From NCBI GenBank assembly GCA_949841465.1, contig CATKZW010000026.1, positions 1 to 43,546 on the forward strand: DNA of 43,546 bases, written 5' to 3'. The position numbers and the translations under genes were made by a program. The notes beneath the pieces were generated by a model that worked only from the letters and a program-made list of their open reading frames with translations, was not told the origin of the DNA and made no database searches. How positions within the stretch are numbered: the stretch's first letter is position 1; each line of letters begins with the position of its first letter. This DNA is from an uncultured Oscillospiraceae bacterium (GTDB taxonomy: Bacteria; Bacillota; Clostridia; Oscillospirales; Oscillospiraceae). Positions 1 to 7,552 of the stretch are shown one piece after another.

Positions 1-48
1 TATCTGCTCGTATTCTTCCCGATTGATGTCGCTTGGATATTGATGCAT
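1..48 (-). CDS. IS5-type transposase, N-terminal fragment cut by the window edge
   Basis: On the minus strand an ATG at 48 opens a frame reading MHQYPSDINREEYEQI before the window ends. A start of the form M-x-x-YPSDI-x-x-E-x-(Y/F)-E-x-I is typical of IS5-family transposases. A purine-rich ribosome site (GAGATGAGGT) lies just upstream, and a well-spaced minus-strand promoter lies at 80-108. Only 16 codons are visible, so the family call rests on a short N-terminal motif. The left end of the element probably lies a little beyond the promoter, around 105-135, but I could not define its terminal repeat. Confidence 0.55.
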   Translation of the reverse strand, partial: MHQYPSDINREEYEQI

Positions 49-79
49 CCCAACCTCATCTCCCGCCTGTTTTTCCCTT

Positions 80-108
80 ATTATCCGCTTCTTTCTACAT
101 CTTGTCAA
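80..108 (-). promoter_or_regulatory. Minus-strand promoter for the IS5-type transposase
   Basis: Read on the minus strand, TTGACA (103-108) and GATAAT (80-85) are separated by 17 bp. The distance to the ATG at 48 is suitable for a short leader. Confidence 0.55.
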
Positions 109-280
109 AAGTTTTTAAACAGGCTCTCAGTGACCCGGCCATGACCGGGGGAGCGGTCATGCGCGAAATTAGCCGCAACACCATTCCAATTCGACCGGGG
201 CGGCAGGACGAACGAAACCTTCGGGCGAAGGGCTTCAGCTGGTTCACCTACCGTATCGCAGCCAAAAAAGTCCTAGTTCC

Positions 281-314
281 AAAAAAACGGGGGGCGGGGG
301 TTGAACTCCCGCCC
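281..314 (-). terminator. Terminator-like hairpin, minus strand
   Basis: GGGCGGG (292-298) pairs with CCCGCCC (308-314). Read on the minus strand the stem is followed by a run of seven T (plus-strand A tract 281-287). No minus-strand gene ends here, so its upstream gene may have been lost or the hairpin may shield the neighbouring IS. Confidence 0.45.
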
Positions 315-973
315 TCCTTCGCGGCATTATTTTTTGAAAAGGCCGATTTTAGAGCCCAAATCGCGGGATTTTTCAAAAAATGTGCCGCGATAACTTAACG
401 GCAGGAAAATCCACTTTTAAGATTTGCGTATCACTAAAATTTCAACATGTCCGATAAATGCAGCAAAAAACAGTCCGTTTCTTCATTTGGAGTAAAAGTC
501 ACGTTTACAACTAAAATAAAACTTGTTCAAAAAATGTTGTAAAAGTATTTTTGCACCCCCTGTTTTTCTGCAAGATTCCGCTCCAAAAAATACCATTTAG
601 TTAAGGAAAAGCAACAATCTCAACTTGTCTGCAAAATGATATAAAAATAGGCGGCTATTTCCAAAAGCCGCAAGAATCAAAAAATATTGCTTAATAGAAT
701 CAATAAGTCCGGAACATGACAGCAAAAAGGCGGGAATTTCCGTTTTCTCCAAATTTCGAGGAAAAGGCCTTGCAATTTTTGCCGCTATCAGTTAAAATTG
801 CTTTTGGAAACAAATATGCGGCAGGCCGCAAGGTGCTGGTAACACCCTGCGGCCCTGTACGAGTGTTCGCGCCACTCAGCACAGCGAATAGTATCGCACC
901 ACAAAAGCATTATATCCGGTTCAGCGCATAATTTCAAGGCTGAACACGGATTTTGCTGTGCGTGCATTTCAAT

Positions 974-1074
974 GCGGTGTTGAGTTATCAAAACTCGGCA
1001 CCGCTATATGTTTCCAATGAAAGCCCCGGGCGGGGGCGTGTCCCCCGTCCGCCCTTCGGGGCTTCGTTGGAAAC
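974..1074 (+). promoter_or_regulatory. Two strong hairpins in the leader of the SLH gene
   Basis: The first hairpin has GCGGTG (974-979) pairing with CACCGC (999-1004), with GAGTT/AACTC inside. The second has GTTTCCAA (1010-1017) pairing with TTGGAAAC (1067-1074), then AAGCCCCG with CGGGGCTT, then CGGGGG with CCCCCG. It ends about 23 nt before the ATG at 1098 and leaves the ribosome site (GAGGAAGAAGG) free. Neither is followed by a T tract, so a leader-stabilising or translation-control role is more likely than termination. Confidence 0.5.
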
Positions 1075-1097
1075 TAAATTTGAGAGGAAGAAGGTAA

Positions 1098-2928
1098 ATG
1101 AAAAAGAGATTGTTTTCCCTTGTGTTGGCTCTTGCGCTATGTATGGGGTTGACCGTTCCCGCGATTGCAGCGACGACCACCTATGAAAATGCGTCGGATT
1201 TTGGAGCTTCTACATGGAGAAGCCAGCAAATGTTTCCATTAGATGGAATTAATGCTTCTAGCAAGGACGCATTTGAACAAGCAACAGGTTTAACTGTATT
1301 TTCACAAAAAGAAGTATTTCAAATTGGTGGATCTCTCGGTTTCGCCATGCCTAAAGAGTATTTGGGGTTGAAAAGCAATACAGGGACTATCGTACTCCCG
1401 GCAGAATTCACCAGTCTTGAATATATTGGAGAAAACCGGATTGTTGCGAGACGGAGTGACCGAACACAGAAGGATAGCCGCGGTGTATGGATAGACTTGG
1501 GGTACGGGGTTTATACGACTAGCGGCGTTGAATTGTTCCCTCCCTCTGCTGGTTCCATTGCTTATGCGAATTATGACAAGCGGACATTTTTGATTAAGTC
1601 AATGGCCAGGAACGGAAATACAGACAGCTATAACAGTGTACAGGAAGAATTTATTCTTGGAAGCAGCATTGGCTTGTATGATTGGGATTTTCAAGAGCTT
1701 CTGTCTCCCAAAACATACGGCATCATTGACTATATGCAAGACGGATATTATCGTATTCAAGAAGGGCATAGAGATTCAAGCGGCACCTGCTATTGGTCTT
1801 ATGGTGTTTATAAATATGGAGTAGGGGTCGTTATTCCCTGTCAAAGGGAAATCGGCATTTCCTATCTTGGTTCGGATATGTTCCGGGTTAGGACAGCGCC
1901 GTTCTGTTATGGTGCTGTTGATGGAAATGGCAAACAGGTTCTTCCATCCATTTATGCTGGAATCCGTTCCTACAGTGATGGCTACTTTGCTGTAGCGATT
2001 CCCAGAAATGAATTGTACCGCCAACAGGCAGTCCAAAGTGGTTTTCCCTCCGCAGCCTATGAAGGTGTTCATGGTGCGGGAGATATATCGAATGCGGAGG
2101 GGTATCTCACTATGGGCATTGTGGATTCTAATGGAACTGTATACAGCTCGTTTGACCACGATTTGGCCTATATTGGGGAAGATGGCAGAGCCTATCTCAA
2201 AACGAACGGCGGACATGAAATATTTTATCCATATCCTAACGCAGTAGATTGGAACCAGCTTTTCTTCAATGTCAAGAGCTACGACGTAGAAGCAATGTCC
2301 TTATCATCTCCCACGCCTACCGGAAAAACAATCACAGATATTTTACGTGAGCGGGGTATTGCCGTAGATGGGACATCTATGCCCTCCGCTCCTGTTAACT
2401 CCATGGTTGGCGGCTTCACCGATGTGAAAGAAAGCGACTACTTCGCGGACGCGGTTTTGTGGGCGGTGGAAAAGCAAATTACCAGCGGCACCAGCAAGAC
2501 TACCTTCTTCCCCGACGCGACTTGTAGCAAAGCGCAGATTTTGACCTTCTTGTGGCGTGCTAACGGCTCACCGGAGCCGACAGCGGCGAACCCGTTCACG
2601 GATGGATATTAAGCCCACCGATTACTTCTATAAAGCGGCTCTGTGGGCCGCTGAAAAGGGTTTGGTATCCGGCTCCACCTTCGGAGCAAACACTGATTGC
2701 ACCCGCGCCATGACCGTGGAATACTTGTGGAAGGCAGCCGGAAGCCCCGCGCCTTCCAGTAAGGCCAGCTTCACCGATGTTCCCGTCAATGCGGACTATG
2801 CACAGGCTGTAGCGTGGGCGGTGGAAAACGAGATTACCAGCGGAACGGGCGGCGGTAACTTCTCCCCCGCTGCTACCTGTACCCGTGGACAGATTGTCAC
2901 CTTCCTGTACCGTGCTATGGGGAAGTAA
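1098..2928 (+). pseudogene. SLH-domain surface protein with WG-like repeats, frameshifted
   Basis: The first frame (1098-2612) starts with a signal peptide: MKKR, a hydrophobic stretch, then AIAA. It continues with a middle region holding WG-type repeat units such as YGAVDGNGKQVLP and MGIVDSNGTVY, and then S-layer homology domains from about residue 435. The frame stops at 2612 in the middle of the second SLH domain. The sequence continues in another frame from about 2608 (DIKPTDYFYKAALWAAEKG) through the rest of SLH 2 and SLH 3 to a stop at 2928. The break is a tandem GGAT duplication at 2600-2607; removing one copy restores FTDIKPTDYF. SLH domains normally bind pyruvylated secondary wall polymer, so the truncated product should be secreted with poor wall anchoring. 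The strong terminator directly downstream shows this was a complete transcription unit. A sequencing error cannot be excluded. Confidence 0.85.
2600..2607. repeat. Tandem GGAT duplication causing the SLH frameshift
   Basis: GGAT occurs twice back to back (2600-2603 and 2604-2607) exactly where the frame breaks. Loss of one unit rejoins the two halves of the SLH gene. Confidence 0.85.
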
Positions 2929-2968
2929 ATTCGGGTAGTTTCCGATGTTTTAACAACATATGAGCCAT

Positions 2969-3020
2969 AAAAAAGCGCCCACCACCTTTTACATTTTCAA
3001 AAGGTGGTGGGCGCTTTTTT
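2969..3020 (+). terminator. Strong bidirectional terminator after the SLH gene
   Basis: A perfect 22-bp inverted repeat (2969-2990 and 2999-3020) with an 8-nt loop, whose ends are A6 and T6. It can terminate transcription on either strand. Confidence 0.9.
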
Positions 3021-3472
3021 CAGGTGCAGGAAATCCTTAATTTAATGACATTGTACCGTTTGCTGACGGATTTATCCTGGCTTTTGGAACAGACTGAGTG
3101 GGCAGGGCTGAAAGCAGTTGGTTCCGTCTGTTCCACTGTAATCAGAAATGGTGTAACCAGCACAGATACCCGCTTTTTCATTACTTCTTTGACGGATATA
3201 GACCGCTTTGCTTACGCGGTACGCAAACATTGGTCCATTGAGAATCAGCTTCATTGGGCCTTGGACGTTATCTTTGAGGAAGATTCCTCCAGGGCCAGGA
3301 AAGATATGTCTCCTTTGAATTTAAACGTCCTGCGTAAGACCGCCCTCGCTCTCTGCAAACACGCCGACTTCGGCCCTAGGGTCAGCATGAAGCGAAAACG
3401 CTTTTCCGCCGCCATTGACCCTGACCGTTTCCTGCAAATTTTATTTGCGAAAGCTTAAATGCTGTTGCCCTG
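3021..3472 (+). mobile_element. Right-hand remnant of an ISAs1-type insertion sequence
   Basis: The remnant contains the transposase C-terminus and closes at 3472 with ATGCTGTTGCCCTG. The inverted reading (CAGGGC...) fits terminal repeats of ISAs1-type elements. The left end is absent. Confidence 0.65.
3024..3458 (+). pseudogene. ISAs1-family transposase, C-terminal fragment
   Basis: The frame holds the conserved C-terminal part of ISAs1-type DDE transposases. This includes the FAYAVRKHWSIENQLHWALD segment with its catalytic Glu, then the D-x-FEEDSSRARK and NLNVLRKTAL motifs. Intact members are about 370 aa, so roughly the first 230 residues are missing. The fragment starts abruptly next to the terminator hairpin and ends with a natural stop close to the element's right end. 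It cannot be active on its own. Confidence 0.85.
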
Positions 3473-3685
3473 TGACGATTCCCCCATTTGACTGGCTATA
3501 CTCCCTGGGTTTTGCCCCTTCGGTGACGGCTTCAGCAGCTCGGGCAGCCGTTCCGGCATACAGGTGAAGCAGGAAACAGATGGCGGCAATGCGCCGGACG
3601 GTCTTCGGGTCACAAAAGAGCTTGCCGCCGTCGGCGATGGCCAGCAGCGACAGACGTGCCCCCGCGTCTCCCGCTTTTGATGTAC
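3473..3685 (-). other. Short stretch between the IS remnant and sfsA with an unrecognised open frame
   Basis: Downstream of sfsA on the minus strand a frame stays open and reads protein-like (for example LSLLAIADGGKLFCDPKTV and IAAICFLLHLYAG). It has no start codon of its own here and runs on into the IS end. It could be the decayed tail of a gene interrupted by the insertion. I do not recognise it. Confidence 0.3.
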
Positions 3686-4504
3686 TCACAGAACCACCGG
3701 TACCGGCCTGGTCATGGTCAGGCGGTCCGGGGCGACGGCGCACTCCACCGCCAGCACCTTCACCCCGGCCTCCGCCGCCTCCCGCAGGGCCGCGCCGAAT
3801 TCCGGGTGGGTGCGGTCGTTGGGGGAGAAGGCCGCCATGCCCTCCATTTGGACCACCACGCACACCGCCGCCTCGTACCCTGCCTGGCGGCAGGCAATCA
3901 GCTCCCGCAGGTGCTTCACCCCCCGCTGGGTGGGCGCGTCGGGGAACAGGGCCCGACCGTCCTCCTCCAGGGTACAGCCCTTCACCTCTACAAAACCTCG
4001 TCGGAGCAAAGTCCGCTCTGATTCGGAACACCCTGTCGGGCATTCCTCATCTCGCGTCCTTGCTCCTCCTCTCCTCACAAAGCCGGAAAGACGGCTTTGC
4101 GGGGGCCCCATCGTTTCTAATGCCTCCCAGTAGAAATCAAATCGGGAATTCCCCCGGGGGGTTTCCGGGCGGAGCAGGTCGGGCTTGGGCAGGCCCAGTT
4201 CTACGCCCAGCCCGGCCGCCATCCACTCCCCGAACACCCGGTTGGGAGCCTGGGCGTCCATGTTGATGAGCAGGGGTGAACGGCCGGGGCGGAGCTTTTC
4301 CACTGCCACCAGGTCGTATTTCGTCTTGCGCTGGGGGTTGGCGCTCCCCTCCAGATACACCGTGCAGCCGGGAAGCAAAAGCTCTTTACACCGCCCGGTA
4401 TTCTTTACGTGAACGGTCTCCTCCCCGCCGTCCAGCTCCACCCGGGCGATGAAGCGGTTGGGCCGGGACAGAAACCGGGCGGCATGGATGTCCTGATAGG
4501 TCAT
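3686..4504 (-). CDS. sfsA: SfsA-family DNA/RNA nuclease with a 40-residue insertion
   Basis: The protein carries the SfsA signature regions: RFIARVEL and VHVKNTGRCKELL at the N-terminus, PNRVF, GNSRFDF, FVEVKGCTL, ALFPDAPTQRGVKHLREL, and FSPNDRTHPEFG near the C-terminus. The SRFDF and (F/Y)VEVK acidic/lysine residues form the PD-(D/E)XK-like nuclease core. Family members are about 230 aa; this one is 272. The excess is a basic, Gly/Arg-rich block at about residues 131-171, sitting between two core motifs that are normally close together. That block is encoded by an interspersed repeat (see 3989-4112). The start codon overlaps the stop of the upstream FUSC gene (ATGA), so the two are probably translationally coupled. 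SfsA was first linked to sugar fermentation control; the nuclease role is from family knowledge. Confidence 0.9.
   Translation of the reverse strand: MTYQDIHAARFLSRPNRFIARVELDGGEETVHVKNTGRCKELLLPGCTVYLEGSANPQRKTKYDLVAVEKLRPGRSPLLINMDAQAPNRVFGEWMAAGLGVELGLPKPDLLRPETPRGNSRFDFYWEALETMGPPQSRLSGFVRRGGARTRDEECPTGCSESERTLLRRGFVEVKGCTLEEDGRALFPDAPTQRGVKHLRELIACRQAGYEAAVCVVVQMEGMAAFSPNDRTHPEFGAALREAAEAGVKVLAVECAVAPDRLTMTRPVPVVL
3989..4112 (-). repeat. Interspersed repeat family A, copy inside sfsA (in-frame)
   Basis: This block adds about 40 codons to sfsA. Its plus strand shares GCAAAGTCCGCTC and GGAACACCCT, plus an interrupted match beyond them, with the coding strand of the insertion in the rluD-like gene (8831-8942). 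Its minus strand matches the region after walJ (18757-18806): shared pieces are GGCTTTGTG and GGAGGAGCA. A hairpin AAAGCCG..CGGCTTT lies at one end. The two genic copies are translated from opposite strands of the element. Confidence 0.75.
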
Positions 4505-5142
4505 TTGCCCCCCTCCCCGCTGTCCTCCGGCAGCTCAGCCTGGGGCGGCGTGGTTTCCGCCTGGGTCTGGACCGGCGTGGTTTCCGTCTGAGCCTGGGCT
4601 GCAGGGGCTTTGGTGTTTTTGGTCTCGGGCTGGGGCACCGGCTGGTAGGGCAGCAGCACGTCGATGCCGCTGGCCAGCACCACCCCCACCACCGTCTCAA
4701 ACAGCCGCTCAATGGAGGCGATGGCGGGCCTGTCTCCCGGGTCCACCACCAGGCACATGACCACCATGCAGGCCATGCCGGCGCAGCCCGGTTTTTTGAT
4801 GGTCAGGCAAAGCTCAATGACAGGGATAAGCAGCAGGGACATCAGCAGATAGCGCAGCAGGTCAATATGCAGGATGTTCAGCGTGTCCATGGCGTACACT
4901 GTCAGCACCCCCACCACGCCGCCGATCAGGGTGCCCAGCGCCCGGTCAATGGACGAGTGAAAGGTCTTGCCCGTGGAATTCTGGACGCAGAACAGGGCGG
5001 CAAACATGGAGTAGAGGGCGGACTTGTCCCGAAGAAAGGCCAGCACTCCGCACAAAAACACCGCGACCACCGTCTTGATGATGCGCATGCCGACGCGGTG
5101 GCGGTGCTCCGGGGCTATGGCACGGTTTTTTTGCTGATCCAT
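4501..5142 (-). CDS. FUSC/aromatic-acid-exporter-type membrane protein
   Basis: The N-terminal part has several hydrophobic segments with intervening motifs such as DKSALYSMFAALFCVQ and S-x-x-RALGTLIGGVVGVL, which recall the FUSC/ArAE_1 family of small inner-membrane proteins. The last 45 residues are a Pro/Gln/Thr-rich, repetitive cytoplasmic tail (TETTPVQTQAETTP) that is probably disordered. The ATG at 5142 is preferred because GGAGGG lies 6 nt upstream; an in-frame ATG at 5160 lacks this. A minus-strand promoter is visible at 5172-5200. The stop overlaps the sfsA start. Substrate is unknown. Confidence 0.75.
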   Translation of the reverse strand: MDQQKNRAIAPEHRHRVGMRIIKTVVAVFLCGVLAFLRDKSALYSMFAALFCVQNSTGKTFHSSIDRALGTLIGGVVGVLTVYAMDTLNILHIDLLRYLLMSLLLIPVIELCLTIKKPGCAGMACMVVMCLVVDPGDRPAIASIERLFETVVGVVLASGIDVLLPYQPVPQPETKNTKAPAAQAQTETTPVQTQAETTPPQAELPEDSGEGGK

Positions 5143-5171
5143 CGCGATCCCTCCGTCCATTTGCTTTTCGT

Positions 5172-5200
5172 ATCATACCACAACCAGAAAAAACCCGCAA
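5172..5200 (-). promoter_or_regulatory. Minus-strand promoter for the FUSC-sfsA operon
   Basis: TTGCGG (5195-5200) and TATGAT (5172-5177), read on the minus strand, are 17 bp apart and close to the gene start. Confidence 0.55.
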
Positions 5201-5271
5201 CCGTGTTTTACCCACAAGCCGGGCTTCCTATCCCCCGCTTTTTGTGCTAAAATGTCTATTGAGGTGATTTT

Positions 5272-5892
5272 ATGCACATTCCAAGCGGCGATACCGCCCT
5301 GCTGGAGTTGGTCGGGTTCGACAAGGCTCTGGCGGAGGCGCTGGCCCCGTCCCCGGACTACGATATTACAAAATGGCTTTATGTGCCCAATCATTACGGA
5401 GAGTATCGTTACATCCTGGGCACGCGGGGGGAAAAGCCCCTGATCTGTGTGGGGGTGAACCCCTCCACTGCCGCGCCGGGCGACCTGGACAACACCCTCA
5501 AGTCGGTGGAGCGGGTGGCCCTGCACAATGGGTACGACAGCTTCATCATGTTCAACGTCTACGCCCAGCGGGCCACCCGGCCCGAGGACATGGAGCGCGC
5601 CTGCAACGCCGCCCTCCACAGGGAGAACATGCGGGCCTTTGACTACGCGCTGTCCCTGGACCGGGAGGGCGCGCCCACGGTGTGGGCGGCCTGGGGGGCG
5701 GTCATTGAGAAGCGGGACTACCTCCCCCAGTGCGTCCGGGACATGATCGCGGTGGGGGAACGGCGCAATGCCCGGTGGTTCTCCGCCGGGAAACGGACCC
5801 GGGCGGGCCACCCCCACCACCCGCTGTACCTGCGCAAGGACAGCCCGCTGGAGCCCTTTGACGTGGCGGCGTATCTGGACGGGCTGAACTAG
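5272..5892 (+). CDS. DUF1643 domain-containing protein
   Basis: A soluble 206-residue protein. Landmarks are the segment YRYILGTRG, then ICVGVNPSTAAPGDLDNTLK, then a FIMFNVYAQRAT stretch and WAAWGAVIEKR, all typical of DUF1643. Members are often found as accessory genes next to mobile elements; no biochemical role is established. GAGGTGATTTT precedes the ATG. The gene is divergent from the FUSC-sfsA pair and is followed by a repeat tract rather than by a clear terminator. Confidence 0.85.
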   Translation: MHIPSGDTALLELVGFDKALAEALAPSPDYDITKWLYVPNHYGEYRYILGTRGEKPLICVGVNPSTAAPGDLDNTLKSVERVALHNGYDSFIMFNVYAQRATRPEDMERACNAALHRENMRAFDYALSLDREGAPTVWAAWGAVIEKRDYLPQCVRDMIAVGERRNARWFSAGKRTRAGHPHHPLYLRKDSPLEPFDVAAYLDGLN

Positions 5893-5901
5893 GTCCTCCC
5901 C

Positions 5902-6006
5902 CTATGTGCGGGCAGAGGACATCCCCCCTCCCCCTGCGGGGACAGTTCATACCAACGTGTGTGTGCCCCTTCCCCTTTCCGCACGTCCTGACGGGAACCG
6001 TCCCCG
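5902..6006. repeat. Tandem palindromic repeat, unit 1
   Basis: A 105-bp unit followed directly by a near-identical one. Each unit begins with a C-rich arm ending CCCTGCGGGGACAGTTC and ends with the inverted counterpart GAACCGTCCCCGCAGGGG, the second arm lying at the junction or at the right end. GTGTGTGTGCC and CCCTTTCCGCAC lie between the arms. Confidence 0.85.
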
Positions 6007-6125
6007 CTATGTGCAGGCAGAGGACATCCCCCTCCCCCTGCGGGGACAGTTCATACTGACGTGTGTGTGCCCCTTCCCCTTTCCGCACATCCTGGCGGGA
6101 ACCGTCCCCGCAGGGGGAGGGGGAT
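6007..6125. repeat. Tandem palindromic repeat, unit 2 with closing inverted arm
   Basis: Second copy of the unit (6007-6110). It differs from unit 1 by a few substitutions and one base in a C run. It continues into CAGGGGGAGGGGGA, which completes the inverted arm. Single-stranded, the tract could fold into long GC-rich hairpins, which may also serve to end transcription of the DUF1643 gene. Confidence 0.8.
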
Positions 6126-6205
6126 GCCCTCTTTGCGGACCAGGCGCATTCCGGGCTTACTGCCCTGTGTGCGTCCGCCTTTGCAAAGTTTTCTTGGCAC
6201 CACTG

Positions 6206-6255
6206 TTGACAAGTACACTTGGCGGTGCTATAATAGCCATACCAAGTAAACTTGG
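6206..6255 (+). promoter_or_regulatory. Consensus promoter with two operator palindromes
   Basis: TTGACA (6206-6211) and TATAAT (6229-6234) are both perfect consensus, with a 17-bp spacer. The palindrome CAAGT-AC-ACTTG (6210-6221) overlaps the end of the -35 box and the spacer. A second copy, CCAAGT-AA-ACTTGG (6242-6255), lies at the expected start of transcription. The XRE regulator encoded by the second gene of this operon is the obvious candidate to bind both and repress its own operon. Confidence 0.8.
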
Positions 6256-6280
6256 CAACATGGTTTGGGAGGTCCGTCTC

Positions 6281-6610
6281 ATGGACAAAGAGGAAATTCT
6301 GGCGAAAAGCCGGGAGGAAAACAAGGCCCGGGACTTTGTAGAGGAGGCCGCACTGGCCAAGGCCAATTCCATCGCCCTGGGCGTGGGTATTATCATGTGC
6401 GGTATCATCAGCATCCTGCGGGGTCTCCTCACGGAGAAGGGTACGGAGCCTGCCGTGTGGACGGTGTATTTCAGCGTGCTGGCCACTACCATGCTGGTGA
6501 AATTCTTCAAGCTCCGCCGCCGCCACGAGCTGCTGCTGGGCCTGCTCTATCTGGCCTTCTGCGTCGTATTCTTCGTATTCTACCTGCACGACCTACTGAA
6601 GGCGGCATGA
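6281..6610 (+). CDS. Small membrane protein (DUF6442-like)
   Basis: A 109-aa protein. It opens with a charged N-terminus (MDKEEILAKSREENK), followed by a hydrophobic segment from about residue 29 (IALGVGIIMCGIISIL), a second at about 56-68, and a third near the C-terminus (LLLGLLYLAFCVVFFVFYL). The ATG at 6281 has GGGAGG at a good distance and follows the operator region. A longer in-frame reading from upstream would cross the promoter and is rejected. Its stop overlaps the start of an XRE regulator (ATGA). Pairing of such a membrane protein with a small XRE protein is common in Firmicutes; the function is not known. Confidence 0.75.
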   Translation: MDKEEILAKSREENKARDFVEEAALAKANSIALGVGIIMCGIISILRGLLTEKGTEPAVWTVYFSVLATTMLVKFFKLRRRHELLLGLLYLAFCVVFFVFYLHDLLKAA

Positions 6611-6816
6611 TGGACGAGCGTTTGGTGCTGAAAAACCGCCTCAAGGAGGCCAGATCGGAGGCGGGCCTGTCCCAGGCGCAGCTGGCGGAGCTGGTGGGCG
6701 TGTCCCGGAACACCATCAGCTCCATCGAGACGGGGCAGTTCAACCCCACCGCCAAGCTGGCGCTGGTGCTTTGCATCGCGCTGGATAAAAAGTTTGAGGA
6801 GCTGTTCTACTTCTGA
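6607..6816 (+). CDS. Small XRE-family HTH regulator
   Basis: A single-domain Cro/C1-type helix-turn-helix protein of 69-70 residues. It contains the full HTH pattern LKEARSEAGLSQAQLAELVG, followed by VSRNTISSIETGQFNP, and ends in FEELFYF, as in the YozG-like small regulators. It has no partner domain. The start overlaps the stop of the membrane-protein gene, so production of the two is coupled. Palindromic sites in the operon promoter point to autoregulation. A hairpin at 6821-6857 ends the unit. Confidence 0.9.
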   Translation: MMDERLVLKNRLKEARSEAGLSQAQLAELVGVSRNTISSIETGQFNPTAKLALVLCIALDKKFEELFYF

Positions 6817-6820
6817 GCAA

Positions 6821-6857
6821 AGCAGGACCGGCGGTGTGCTGTGCCGCCGATCCTGCT
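6821..6857 (+). terminator. Hairpin terminator after the XRE gene
   Basis: AGCAGGACCGGCGG (6821-6834) pairs with CCGCCGATCCTGCT (6844-6857) with a 9-nt loop and one mismatch. The T tract is weak. Confidence 0.5.
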
Positions 6858-7033
6858 TCCGTCATGACTGTTAAAACAAATTGGAACAGACCGCAGTTTG
6901 GCGGTCAAAAGCTCTCGGCTTATGGACAGGAACCGCCGCCGATATCTGCAGCACCGATTTCCATCTTCCGCCTCCAACAGTCAGGCCATTCAATCGGGCC
7001 TTGATACAGACAGGATCTCAGCCTGCCAAACGT

Positions 7034-7552
7034 CTACTCCGCCGCATAATCACCGCTCAAAAGATGAGGGCCGGTCAGCCGGACACTTATGACCAGCAGC
7101 TCAATGCCAAGAATGACGATATGGGTCGAAAACTTTTCAAAGGGATCAAACAGCAGGATAAGGGCCAGGGTCAAACGTATAAAAAACTCCACAATGGGCA
7201 GGAAAAAGCCCTGCTTCAACCGTATCTGCTCAATGGCATGCTCCAGCGATTTTGACGCTTTGCGGATTCCGATGATGGCCCATGTTGTCCCCATCGGTCC
7301 TAAGGCGTTGCCCCCTTGAGCAACAAACACGAGGCCCATGATCAGCATCACGAGGCCATAGGACAGTCCAGAGACATTCTGCGCTGAGGCGCTTCTGCTT
7401 TTGGCATAGATCACACACTGTATGATTCCTGCAAGTATCATTGCAGTGCCCAGCAGATAGGGCAATACAGACGTAATGTGTTCCGCACAGAAAATGCAAA
7501 GTACGCCAATCATTAAAAACAGGCAGCAAATGATTGTTTGTAAATTCTTCAT
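7034..7552 (-). CDS. HdeD/DUF308-type integral membrane protein
   Basis: A 172-aa protein made mostly of hydrophobic helices. The first two are close together (TIICCLFLMIGVLCIF and VLPYLLGTAMILAGII), followed by a third (YGLVMLIMGLVFVAQG) and later ones around FIRLTLALILLF and IVILGIELLVISV. The early helix pair with a Gly-rich turn is the DUF308 repeat seen in HdeD acid-resistance proteins. It stands alone on the minus strand and converges on the XRE operon. No acid-response site is visible, so a stress role is only by family analogy. Confidence 0.65.
   Translation of the reverse strand: MKNLQTIICCLFLMIGVLCIFCAEHITSVLPYLLGTAMILAGIIQCVIYAKSRSASAQNVSGLSYGLVMLIMGLVFVAQGGNALGPMGTTWAIIGIRKASKSLEHAIEQIRLKQGFFLPIVEFFIRLTLALILLFDPFEKFSTHIVILGIELLVISVRLTGPHLLSGDYAAE

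Larger units (their letters stand above)
49..1097. other. Long intergenic stretch without a convincing gene
   Basis: About one kilobase separates the IS5-type fragment from the SLH gene. The open frames here have no recognisable domain or good ribosome site. Part of it (about 420-700) is much richer in A/T than the rest of the window. It contains a minus-strand terminator-like hairpin near 281-316, an inverted repeat at about 824-853 (GCCGCA..TGCGGC arms), and two strong hairpins at 974-1004 and 1010-1074 that would lie in the leader of the SLH gene. Confidence 0.6.

Noticed and set aside
33-398. 121-codon open frame at the window start
   Set aside because: No domain, no convincing ribosome site, and it runs across the IS5-type promoter and start on the other strand. 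It is most likely a chance frame.
5902-6125. CRISPR array
   Set aside because: Only two adjacent 105-bp units without unique spacers; the structure is palindromic, not repeat-spacer.
5906-6280. N-terminal extension of the DUF6442-like gene through the tandem repeats
   Set aside because: It would cross the promoter and both operators; the ATG at 6281 has its own ribosome site.
6607-6816. Toxin-antitoxin reading of the XRE and membrane-protein pair
   Set aside because: The membrane protein has no toxin-like features and XRE plus membrane protein pairs are common regulators; no evidence for toxicity.
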